Origin: Trueperaceae bacterium
GTDB taxonomy: Bacteria > Deinococcota > Deinococci > Deinococcales > Trueperaceae
Direction: 5' to 3'
DNA: 9,764 nucleotides
Assembly: GCA_007130355.1 (NCBI GenBank)
Contig: SLSQ01000040.1
Coordinates: 1-9,764 of the forward strand
In this document: piece by piece, positions 1 to 5,505 of the stretch
Layout of the letters: the number at the start of each line of letters is the position of its first letter
Numbering within the stretch: position 1 is the stretch's first letter
Program-made: the position numbers and the translations under genes
The notes under the pieces: generated by a model
The model's database searches: none
What the model was told of the DNA's origin: nothing
Seen by the model: only the letters and a program-made list of their open reading frames with translations

Positions 1-34
1 ACCTTCCTTTCCTTGGACGTACCTGCGTACCCGC

Positions 35-53
35 CGCCCGGACGGTCCGGGCG
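35..53. repeat. Perfect inverted repeat, 9 bp arms, 1 nt centre
   Basis: CGCCCGGAC and GTCCGGGCG flank a single G. The hairpin would be very stable as RNA on either strand. No T-run follows on either side, so it is not a classical intrinsic terminator. It lies 5 nt from the larger stem-loop at 59-87. Confidence 0.7.
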
Positions 54-58
54 CGCGA

Positions 59-87
59 CGTCCGTTCGCCGGATCGGCGAACGGACG
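59..87. repeat. Perfect inverted repeat, 13 bp arms, 3 nt loop
   Basis: CGTCCGTTCGCCG is followed by GAT and then its exact reverse complement CGGCGAACGGACG. The stem is non-coding as far as can be seen. It could be a terminator-like or leader RNA hairpin, or a protein-binding palindrome. No U-tract follows on either strand. Confidence 0.75.
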
Positions 88-200
88 GGTCAACCGGCGC
101 CCGTACGGGTACGGGAACCGAAGGAACGCGAGGCGGACTCGCGGACCCTTCGACCGACGCCGCCCCCGGCGGCGGACGTCTCGACCGGGTTGATGAGTCC

Positions 201-209
201 AAGGTAGCA
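201..209 (-). promoter_or_regulatory. Candidate extended -10 promoter element, reading leftward
   Basis: The minus strand reads TGCTACCTT, matching the extended -10 pattern TGnTAnnnT. No convincing -35 hexamer lies 16-18 bp upstream. If it is used, transcription would start near 194 and run off the left edge through the hairpins at 59-87 and 35-53. It is only a short motif match. Confidence 0.3.
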
Positions 210-252
210 CCTGGGCCCGAGGCGGATCGCGACGCCGGTCACGGTGCGGCGG

Positions 253-277
253 GTCCCCGGGAGGGAGCTCCGGGAAC
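253..277 (-). terminator. Candidate terminator hairpin after the ruvB-DUF4388 unit
   Basis: GTCCCCGG (253-260) and CCGGGAAC (270-277) form an 8-bp stem with one G-U type mismatch and a 9-nt loop, about 10 nt past the stop codon of the minus-strand DUF4388 gene. There is no U-tract, so termination here may be weak or Rho-assisted. Position is the main support. Confidence 0.35.
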
Positions 278-286
278 GCCGGACCG

Positions 287-1354
287 TCAGGTCAGCGGTC
301 GGCCGGAGAGGCGGGCCACGACCCGCTGAAGCTCGAACTCGTCGAACGGTCGCCGCATCGTCTCCGCCTTGGGCCGCCGCACCTTGCGCCACCAGCCGAC
401 GGCGGCGTCGCCGGACTCGAGCACCAGCGCCGGCAGGTGGGCCCGACCGGGCAGCGAGCGGACGGCGCGCAGCAGCGCCCACCCTTCGCCCGCCCGGTCC
501 ACGACGACGAGCACGGCGGGCCGGACCGCGTCGAGCTTGGCGAGCGCTTCGTCCGCGTCCACGGCCGGTTCGGCGCGGATGCCGACGCGGTGCAGCGCCA
601 GGCGCAGCAGCGGGGCGACCGCCGGATCGGCGCACACGACCAACGCCGCCGGGTCGGGAGCCGGCGCGTCGACCGGTTCGAGGACCTCCAGTTCCGCCAG
701 GCGGTGCAGGACGCGCAGGCCACGGGCCTCGCCCAGGTCGCTCTCCGCCGCCACCAGCCGGGCGGGTCGTACGCCGTCGACGAGCCCCAGCAGGTCCCAG
801 GCGCCCTCCGGAAGGCGGACGCGGGTCGGGTCGCCCGCCCGTCGGAAGACGGCGCCGGGATCGGCGTGCTCCGCGTCCAGCTCCTGGCGCAGGGCGTCCG
901 CCTCCATGAGCAGCTCCATCGCGTCGTGGCCGCCCTCGGTCGGCACGACGGTGTGCGCGTTCGACCGTTCCGCGAACGAGAAGGTCCCGTGTCGCCAGGC
1001 GAGGAGGTCGGCGAGCACTTCGGTGGCCTGGCGTCGCAGCGCCGTCTGGAGGTCGTCCGAGTCCATGAGCCGTTCGCGGACCGCCCGCATGCCGAGCGGG
1101 ACTCCGTCGTCCGCCGCCGCCTGGCGGTCGAGAAGTTCCTGGACCTCGCGGGCGGTGAGGAGCTCCATGCGGACGAGGAGCTCGCCGATCGGCACGCCGG
1201 GGGCGGCGTGGGCCGCGAGGATCCGGCCGCGCTCCACGTGGAGCCGGACGCGGCGGTCCTCGTGCTCGACCGTGAGCACGCCGGACTTCTGGCCGGAGGT
1301 GACGATCTGCAGCACGTCCGTGAGGGGGACGTTGCGGAGATCGCCCTCGATCAC
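287..1354 (-). CDS. DUF4388-domain protein with degenerate C-terminal receiver domain
   Basis: The 355-residue protein starts at GTG 1354, with a purine-rich AGGGGGGAA just upstream. Residues 1-40 (MIEGDLRNVPLTDVLQIV, then SGVLTVEHEDRRVRLHVERGRI) match the N-terminal pattern of DUF4388 proteins, found in bacteria beside signalling domains in PatA-like proteins. The block continues to about 150 as an effector-like module. Residues 236-350 look like a two-component receiver fold: ALVVCAD as beta-1, VLVVVD with Asp286 as possible phosphoacceptor, and RRPFDEFEL as the final segment. The acidic pair is reduced to Asp243 and the usual lysine of the KPF motif is arginine, so phosphorylation may be lost or altered. 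Its start overlaps the ruvB stop as GTGA, so it is probably cotranslated with ruvB. Exact function is unknown; a regulatory or scaffold role is inferred. Confidence 0.85.
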   Translation of the reverse strand: MIEGDLRNVPLTDVLQIVTSGQKSGVLTVEHEDRRVRLHVERGRILAAHAAPGVPIGELLVRMELLTAREVQELLDRQAAADDGVPLGMRAVRERLMDSDDLQTALRRQATEVLADLLAWRHGTFSFAERSNAHTVVPTEGGHDAMELLMEADALRQELDAEHADPGAVFRRAGDPTRVRLPEGAWDLLGLVDGVRPARLVAAESDLGEARGLRVLHRLAELEVLEPVDAPAPDPAALVVCADPAVAPLLRLALHRVGIRAEPAVDADEALAKLDAVRPAVLVVVDRAGEGWALLRAVRSLPGRAHLPALVLESGDAAVGWWRKVRRPKAETMRRPFDEFELQRVVARLSGRPLT

Positions 1355-2343
1355 GTGCCGGTTCCCCCCTGGAGCGGCCCGGCGGCGTCGACCGGCTCGG
1401 GCCGTCCCAGGTGCCGGTACGCCGCCGCCGTCGCGACCCGGCCGCGCGCCGTGCGCTGCAGCAGGCCGCGGCGGATCAGGAACGGTTCGTACACCTCTTC
1501 GAGGGTCGCCCGGTCCTCGCCGACGGCGGTCGCGAGCGTGCCGACGCCGACCGGTCCGCCGGCGAACCGCACGATCACCGTCTCGAGCACCGTCCGGTCG
1601 CGCCGGTCCAGCCCCAGGTCGTCGACCCCGAGCTCGTCGAGCGCCGCCCGGGTGCGCTCCCGCCCGACGCGGTCCTCGCCCGCCACCTCGGCGTAGTCCC
1701 GGACGCGGCGCAGCAGCCGCTTCGCGACGCGCATCGTGCCGCGGGATCGTCGACCGATCTCGAGGGCGGCGTCGCGGTCGAGGGCGAAGCCGAGGAGCGA
1801 GGCGTCCCGAGCCACGCCGTCGGCGAGCTCCTCGTCGGTGTAGTGCTCGAGGTGCTCGAGGATTCCGAAGCGGCTGCGGAGCGGACCGCTGATCAGGCCC
1901 GGACGGGTGGTGGCCCCGATCAACGTGAAGCGCGGAAGGTCGAGCCGCAGGGTGCGGGCCGACGGTCCCTGCCCGAGCACCAGGTCGATCGCGAAGTCCT
2001 CCATGGCCGGGTAGAGGTGCTCCTCGGCCGCCCGCCCGAGGCGGTGGATCTCGTCGATGAACACCACGTCGCCCGGTTGCACCGCGTTCGCCAGGATCGC
2101 CGCCAGGTCGCCCGGCTTCTCGATCGCCGGACCGCTCGTGACGCGGATGCCGACGCCGAGCTCGTTGGCGACGACGTGCGCCAGGGTGGTCTTGCCCAGT
2201 CCGGGCGGTCCGTACAGGAGCAGATGGTCGAGCGCCTCGCCCCGGGCGCGCGCGGCTCCGAGGACCACCCGCATCTTCTCCTTGAGCCGAGCTTGGCCGA
2301 CGTAGTCGGCCAAGCTCGCGGGTCTGAGGGCGACGTCCTCCAC
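1351..2343 (-). CDS. ruvB: Holliday junction branch migration ATPase RuvB
   Basis: RuvB is the AAA+ motor that, with RuvA, drives Holliday junction branch migration in recombinational repair. From GTG 2343 the protein has 330 residues, close to the family's usual 320-340. Visible motifs: Walker A GPPGLGKT at 45-52, Walker B VFIDEIH at 94-100, sensor-1 region IGATTRPG at 142-149, arginine-finger segment GPLRSRFG at 153-160, sensor-2 region GTMRVAKRL at 202-210, and the C-terminal winged-helix part from about 250 (FAGGPVGVGTLATAV; EPFLIRRGLLQRTARGR). The start at 2343 gives MEDVALRP, the pattern I recall for Thermus RuvB. A GTG at 2349 would add two residues. A TACGCT box ends 7 nt before 2343, suggesting leaderless initiation. 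The stop overlaps the next gene (GTGA). The frame stays open far upstream, but that part is low-complexity and runs antisense to the phosphoribosyltransferase gene. Confidence 0.97.
   Translation of the reverse strand: MEDVALRPASLADYVGQARLKEKMRVVLGAARARGEALDHLLLYGPPGLGKTTLAHVVANELGVGIRVTSGPAIEKPGDLAAILANAVQPGDVVFIDEIHRLGRAAEEHLYPAMEDFAIDLVLGQGPSARTLRLDLPRFTLIGATTRPGLISGPLRSRFGILEHLEHYTDEELADGVARDASLLGFALDRDAALEIGRRSRGTMRVAKRLLRRVRDYAEVAGEDRVGRERTRAALDELGVDDLGLDRRDRTVLETVIVRFAGGPVGVGTLATAVGEDRATLEEVYEPFLIRRGLLQRTARGRVATAAAYRHLGRPEPVDAAGPLQGGTGT
2288..2318. repeat. Perfect 14-bp inverted repeat inside ruvB, 3 nt loop
   Basis: On the plus strand CGAGCTTGGCCGAC (2288-2301), GTA, then GTCGGCCAAGCTCG (2305-2318). 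It covers ruvB codons 9-19, starting 25 nt after the chosen start. The less GC-biased codons TTG (Leu11), CAA (Gln17) and GCT (Ala18) are needed for pairing, which hints at constraint on the nucleotides as well as the protein. In the ruvB mRNA it would form a very stable hairpin just inside the coding region. Confidence 0.8.
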
Positions 2344-2350
2344 GGGCACG

Positions 2351-2356
2351 AGCGTA
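2351..2356 (-). promoter_or_regulatory. Candidate -10 box (TACGCT) for leaderless ruvB
   Basis: TACGCT fits the TANNNT pattern that precedes leaderless starts in Deinococcus. It ends 7 nt upstream of GTG 2343, so transcription would begin at or next to the start codon. No -35 consensus is visible at 17 bp, and no Shine-Dalgarno site precedes the start, which agrees with leaderless use. Confidence 0.45.
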
Positions 2357-2409
2357 CCACCGGCGTCGCCGTCGGCCCGGCGCCGGTAGCATGGCGCGGA
2401 CGGCCCGCG

Positions 2410-2431
2410 CGCACGGCCCGCGCGCCGTGCG
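2410..2431. repeat. Inverted repeat in the divergent ruvB/phosphoribosyltransferase region
   Basis: CGCACGG (2410-2416) and CCGTGCG (2425-2431) flank an 8-nt GC spacer. It sits between the two divergent genes, where an operator could act on both, but 7-bp arms are not rare at this GC content. Confidence 0.35.
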
Positions 2432-2466
2432 TCGTAGCGCCCGAAGGGCGGCTCCGCCGTGCGCGG

Positions 2467-2472
2467 TAGGCT
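2467..2472 (+). promoter_or_regulatory. Candidate -10 box (TAGGCT) for the phosphoribosyltransferase gene
   Basis: TAGGCT matches TANNNT about 38 nt before the ATG. No good -35 is seen at normal spacing. A second TANNNT (TAGCAT) occurs near 2387-2392. Both are weak matches, listed because a promoter is expected in this divergent gap. Confidence 0.25.
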
Positions 2473-2509
2473 CCGGGCGTGACGCACCGTGCCGAGAGGA
2501 ACCGCTGAC

Positions 2510-3070
2510 ATGAACACGCACGAGGTCCGCATCGGAACCGAGACGCGCGAACTGCCCGTCATCGACGTCGGGGGCGTCTCCGTCGCGCTCCTGAACCTGC
2601 TGGGCGACACCGCCCTGGTCGAGGCCGCGGCCGAGGAACTGGCCGCGCGGATGCCGCCCGGAATCGAGGCGCTGGTGACCCCGGAGGTGAAGGCGGTGCC
2701 GCTCGCCCATGCGCTGTCGCGCCGGACGGGTCTGCCGTACGTCGTCGTCCGCAAGACCGAGAAGCCGTACATGGTCGACGCCGTGGTGCGGAGCGTGGTG
2801 TCGATCACCACCGGCAGGCCCCAGGACCTGGTGCTCGACGGCGGGGACGTTCCGCGCCTCGCGGGCCGCCGCGTCGCGATCATCGACGACGTAGTCTCGA
2901 CCGGGGGCACGCTCCACGCCCTCACCGACCTTCTGAGCGAGGTCGGGGCGGAGGTGGCGGCGACGCTCGTGGTGTTCACGGAGGGCGACGAGCGGGAGGA
3001 CGTGATCGCGCTCGGGCATCTGCCGCTCTATCCGGCGGCCTCGGCGGAGAGCGCAACGGACCGGCCGTGA
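2510..3070 (+). CDS. Purine-type phosphoribosyltransferase (type I PRTase fold)
   Basis: The 186-residue protein should transfer a nucleobase to PRPP to give the nucleotide, a salvage reaction in the cytoplasm. The diagnostic feature is the PRPP-binding loop VAIIDDVVSTGGT at 122-134. VVVRKTEKPYM at 78-88 resembles the RKxxKxP region of adenine and xanthine phosphoribosyltransferases, and TPEVKAVPLAHALS at 57-70 resembles the conserved segment that precedes it. The base preference (adenine, hypoxanthine or xanthine) cannot be read from this, and a regulator with a PRTase fold, as in PurR, is possible, though no DNA-binding domain is attached. ATG 2510 is preferred because GAGAGGA lies 9 nt upstream. 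The GTG at 2489 would add seven residues and has no site. It is divergent from ruvB and lies 49 nt before dnaG. Confidence 0.85.
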   Translation: MNTHEVRIGTETRELPVIDVGGVSVALLNLLGDTALVEAAAEELAARMPPGIEALVTPEVKAVPLAHALSRRTGLPYVVVRKTEKPYMVDAVVRSVVSITTGRPQDLVLDGGDVPRLAGRRVAIIDDVVSTGGTLHALTDLLSEVGAEVAATLVVFTEGDEREDVIALGHLPLYPAASAESATDRP

Positions 3071-3091
3071 GCCGCCCGGCGGCCGGGCGGC
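3071..3091 (+). repeat. Perfect hairpin right after the phosphoribosyltransferase stop codon
   Basis: GCCGCCCGGC, one G, then GCCGGGCGGC: 10-bp arms beginning at the first base after the TGA. No U-tract follows. It may mark the 3' end of the upstream message, partly terminate, or separate expression of the two genes before the dnaG ribosome binding site at 3108-3115. Confidence 0.6.
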
Positions 3092-3119
3092 GCCTGCGCC
3101 CGGTCGCGAGGAGGTCCCG

Positions 3120-4970
3120 GTGAACGACGCCAAGGAACGCATCCGGGAACGCGTCGACCTGGCCGAGGTGGTCGGGGAGACGGTCGCGCTCAAGCCCGCC
3201 GGACGCGACCGGCTCAAGGGCCTCTGCCCGTTCCACGCCGAGAAGACCCCCTCGTTCCACGTCCACGTCGGCCGCGGCTTCTATTACTGCTTCGGCTGCG
3301 GCGCCAAGGGCGACCTGTTCGACTTCGTGATGCGCACCCGGGGCGTCGAGTTCGTCGAGGCGCTGCAGCTGCTCGGCCAACGCGCCGGGATCGAGGTCGA
3401 AGCGGCCGCGCCCGGTCCGAAGGCCGGCGCCCGGCGCGATCTGATGGCGGTGCACCGGCTCGCCGAGGCGTGGTTCCGCGACCGGCTCGGCGGCGAGGCG
3501 CTCGACTACCTGCGTGGCCGCGGCCTCAGCGACGAGAGCATCGAGGCGTGGGGCCTCGGCTGGGCGCCCGACTCGTGGGACGGACTGCTCAAGCACGCCC
3601 GCACCGAGGGGGTCGACGACGAGACCCTCTTCGCGGCCGGGTTGCTTTCGGAGAACGAGCGCGGCCGCCGCTACGACCGCTTCCGGGGCCGCGTGGTCTT
3701 CCCGATCCGCGACCGCCTCGGCCGGACGGTGGCGTTCGCCGGCCGGGTGCTCGGCGACGCGCTGCCGAAGTACCTGAACACCCCGGAGACCGAGCTGTTC
3801 GACAAGGGGGCGACGCTCTACGGGCTGGACCGGGCGCGCGCCAAGATCCGCGAACGGGGCGAGGCGCTGGTGGTCGAGGGCTACATGGACGTGATCGCCC
3901 TGCACCAGACCGGTTTCGACCACGCGGTCGCGGCGCTCGGCGCGACGTTGACCGAGGCGCAGGCGAACGAGCTCGCGCGCCTCGACGCCGACAAGCTGCT
4001 GCTGGCGTTCGATGCCGACGAGGCGGGCCAGCGCGCGGTGCTCGCGGGGCTCGACCGGGCGGTGGGCCGGCGCTTCCTGGTGAAGGCGATCACCGTGCCC
4101 GGCGGTACGGATCCGGCCGACGCCGTGCTCGGCGGCCGGATCGAGGCGTTCGCCGAGGCGTTGCGGTCCGGCGCCTCGGAGGTGCGGTTCCGGTTCCGGT
4201 CGGTGATGGAGGCGCACGACCCGAACACCGCCGAAGGACGCAAGGCGATCCTGGAGGCGCTCGCTCCGGCGATGACGCCGCGCGGGGTGCAGGACGAGGT
4301 GGCCGCCGAGATGCGGCGGCTGGTGACCGACGCGCTCGGTCTCGACGAGGCGCGCCTGAACGCCTGGCTCGACGCGCGGCGCCGGCGTCCGCTCGACGAG
4401 GTCCAGGTCCGGGGGATGCGGCAGGGGGTCGGCGTCGCCGACGACGACGCGGTGGCGGCGATCGAGATCGAGGTCATGGCGGTGCTGCTCGCCGACCCGA
4501 GTCGGTTGCGGACGCGGTTGCCGAAGGTGCTCGAGCAAGTGCCGGCCGAGCTCGACCCGTCGCGCCTGCGCGAGTTCGCCCGTGTCTGCGACGAGGAGGG
4601 GCACGACGCCGACCGGGTCCTGGCGCGCTACCGCGCGCGGGACGAAGGGGCGGTCCTGTTCTCGCGCCTGTTCGAGCACGAGCTCGACCCCGACGCGGGC
4701 CGCTCGGCGCAGCGGGAGCGGAGCCTCGCGACCGGCCTCTCGCGCCTGCGCGAACGGGTCCTGGACCGGGGCGCCGAGTCGGTGCGGCGGCGTCTGCGGG
4801 AGCGGCTCCAGCAGGTGCAGGAGCGCCTGGCCACGCCGAGCGGGCTCGCCGCCGACGAGCTTCGTGCCGCCTACGACGAGCTGGCGGAGCTGCACGCGGC
4901 GCTCGCCGCGCGGGAGGCGGAACGCCGTTCGCGGCTCCCCACCGGATTCGTCCGGAGCCGTAGGAGGTGA
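3120..4970 (+). CDS. dnaG: DNA primase DnaG
   Basis: DnaG makes the RNA primers for replication and is recruited by the DnaB helicase. The 616-residue length is normal. The N-terminal zinc-binding domain has CPFHAEKTPSFHV and FYYCFGCG, with ligands Cys36, His39, Cys57 and Cys60. The catalytic core has RFRGRVVFPIRD at 187-198 and KYLNTPETELFDKG at 217-230. The TOPRIM part has the VEGYMD glutamate (Glu253) and the LAFDADEAGQRA aspartates (Asp298, Asp300). From about 430 the sequence diverges into an Arg/Leu/Glu-rich helical region, as expected for the helicase-binding domain. The GTG start follows GAGGAGGT at 3108-3115. It lies 49 nt after the phosphoribosyltransferase gene and may be cotranscribed with it. 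There is no sigma-factor gene behind it, so this is not the classic rpsU-dnaG-rpoD arrangement. Confidence 0.97.
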   Translation: MNDAKERIRERVDLAEVVGETVALKPAGRDRLKGLCPFHAEKTPSFHVHVGRGFYYCFGCGAKGDLFDFVMRTRGVEFVEALQLLGQRAGIEVEAAAPGPKAGARRDLMAVHRLAEAWFRDRLGGEALDYLRGRGLSDESIEAWGLGWAPDSWDGLLKHARTEGVDDETLFAAGLLSENERGRRYDRFRGRVVFPIRDRLGRTVAFAGRVLGDALPKYLNTPETELFDKGATLYGLDRARAKIRERGEALVVEGYMDVIALHQTGFDHAVAALGATLTEAQANELARLDADKLLLAFDADEAGQRAVLAGLDRAVGRRFLVKAITVPGGTDPADAVLGGRIEAFAEALRSGASEVRFRFRSVMEAHDPNTAEGRKAILEALAPAMTPRGVQDEVAAEMRRLVTDALGLDEARLNAWLDARRRRPLDEVQVRGMRQGVGVADDDAVAAIEIEVMAVLLADPSRLRTRLPKVLEQVPAELDPSRLREFARVCDEEGHDADRVLARYRARDEGAVLFSRLFEHELDPDAGRSAQRERSLATGLSRLRERVLDRGAESVRRRLRERLQQVQERLATPSGLAADELRAAYDELAELHAALAAREAERRSRLPTGFVRSRRR

Positions 4971-5007
4971 ACGCGAACTCCGTCGTGGACGGGGTTCCGT
5001 GGCTGTG

Positions 5008-5023
5008 CGGGACATCCGTCCCG
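5008..5023. repeat. Short inverted repeat between dnaG and the atp promoter
   Basis: CGGGAC, ATCC, GTCCCG: 6-bp arms, ending 3 bases before the TTGACA hexamer. It could be a weak dnaG terminator hairpin or an operator upstream of the atp promoter. Nothing in the sequence decides between them. Confidence 0.35.
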
Positions 5024-5025
5024 AA

Positions 5026-5054
5026 TTGACACTCCCACGACCAGGGGGTATCGT
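5026..5054 (+). promoter_or_regulatory. Sigma-70-type promoter of the V/A-ATPase operon
   Basis: TTGACA (5026-5031, full consensus), a spacer of exactly 17 bp, then TATCGT (5049-5054, TANNNT). The expected transcription start is near 5061. It lies in the only gap upstream of the seven-gene operon, so it very likely drives it. This is by far the best housekeeping promoter match in the window. Confidence 0.85.
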
Positions 5055-5060
5055 CGCTCG

Positions 5061-5184
5061 GCAGCGCACGAGGGGGACGTGGCGTGCCCATCGGGCGCTT
5101 CCATCACGATCCGCTCGTAATCACGTACCGCCACCGCCGCAGCCGTGACGGCGTCACGTGCTGCCGGGATGAGAGGAGGGGCGT
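5061..5184 (+). promoter_or_regulatory. Leader of about 120 nt of the V/A-ATPase mRNA
   Basis: Between the predicted start near 5061 and the first start codon at 5185 lies an untranslated leader, unusually long for this compact window. It contains CGTGAC-GGC-GTCACG (5144-5158), a 6-bp hairpin about 15 nt before the ribosome binding site AGGAGG (5174-5179). It also contains a possible short reading frame at 5084-5212. I do not recognise any known riboswitch. Confidence 0.45.
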
Positions 5185-5212
5185 TTGGACGCTCAGGGAG
5201 ACAACCTGCTGA
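5084..5212 (+). other. Possible 42-codon leader reading frame overlapping the stalk G/H gene start
   Basis: A GTG at 5084 is preceded by AGGGGG (5071-5076) at a suitable 7-nt distance and opens a 42-codon frame. It ends at TGA 5210-5212, 25 nt past the TTG start of the stalk gene and in another frame. The peptide is rich in Arg, His and Cys and resembles nothing I know. It may be a chance frame, but its position would allow translational coupling. Confidence 0.15.
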
Positions 5213-5505
5213 AGCGCCTCGTCGACCAGGAACGGACCTTGGCCGACAAGGTAGAGGCCGCCCAGAAGGAGGCCGCCGACCTCGTCGCTGAGGCGAAGGA
5301 GAAGGCCGAGGCCGTGCTCACGGACGCCCGGGAGCGCGCCGAGCGCGTCGCGCACGAGCAGCGCGAGGCCGGAGACCGCGAGGCCGAAGCCGAACGTACC
5401 GAGATCCTCTCCACTGCGGAGAAGGACGTCCAGGCGATCCGCGCGCGCGCCGACCGGCGCCGAGCGGACGCGACGCGGACGGTCGTGGAGCGCGTCCTGC
5501 CATGA
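5185..5505 (+). CDS. atpH: V/A-type ATPase peripheral stalk subunit G/H
   Basis: The 106-residue protein is almost wholly a charged alpha-helix, with runs such as EAAQKEAADLVAEAKEKAEAVL and the right-handed coiled-coil look of a peripheral stalk subunit. It is expected to pair with subunit E and hold the catalytic head against subunit I. Family assignment rests on composition, length and place as first gene of the operon, as in Thermus. The start is TTG 5185, with AGGAGG 5 nt upstream at 5174-5179. The nearby ATG at 5169 is in another frame, so the rare start codon is well supported. The stop shares bases with the ATG of the next gene (ATGA at 5502-5505), so translation of the two is probably coupled. 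The symbol follows common usage; Thermus papers often call this subunit G. Confidence 0.85.
   Translation: MDAQGDNLLKRLVDQERTLADKVEAAQKEAADLVAEAKEKAEAVLTDARERAERVAHEQREAGDREAEAERTEILSTAEKDVQAIRARADRRRADATRTVVERVLP

Larger units (their letters stand above)
1..286. other. Non-coding region with stem-loops, possible leader of a gene beyond the left edge
   Basis: No reading frame here looks like a protein; the frames that stay open translate to Arg/Pro/Gly-rich low-complexity text typical of GC-rich shadow frames. The stretch holds several inverted repeats (35-53, 59-87, 100-109, 253-277) and, on the minus strand, an extended -10-like motif at 201-209. Its first 16 bases read on the minus strand as AAGGAAAGGAAGG, which resembles a strong Shine-Dalgarno site pointing off the left edge. 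The simplest reading is the end of the ruvB-DUF4388 transcript at about 250-286, then a promoter and a structured leader for a further minus-strand gene. This is inference; the downstream gene is not visible. Confidence 0.4.

Noticed and set aside
1231..1244. 14-bp palindrome GCTCCACGTGGAGC in the DUF4388 gene
   Set aside because: A loop-free palindrome of this length is expected by chance about once or more in a window of this size and GC content.
437..1696. Long plus-strand frame opposite the DUF4388 and ruvB genes
   Set aside because: It is antisense to two clearly recognised genes, has no family motif, and is explained by the high GC at third codon positions, which removes stops.
1843..1860. 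Tandem GTGCTCGAG repeat
   Set aside because: It encodes Leu-Glu-His-Leu-Glu-His in RuvB, a protein pattern also found in relatives, so it needs no DNA-level explanation.
1355..3217. Very long minus-strand open frame upstream of the DUF4388 start, apparently giving a 976-residue protein
   Set aside because: The upstream part reads through ruvB and the phosphoribosyltransferase gene in a wrong frame and is Arg/Pro/Gly-rich low-complexity text. The DUF4388 domain begins exactly at GTG 1354.
3470..4963. 497-codon plus-strand frame within dnaG
   Set aside because: It is a shifted frame of dnaG with a Gly/Arg/Pro-rich composition, while dnaG itself shows all expected motifs.
5079..5120. 13-codon leader frame starting at GTG 5079
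   Set aside because: The AGGGGG site is only 2 nt from this start, too close for normal initiation; the frame is very short and likely chance.
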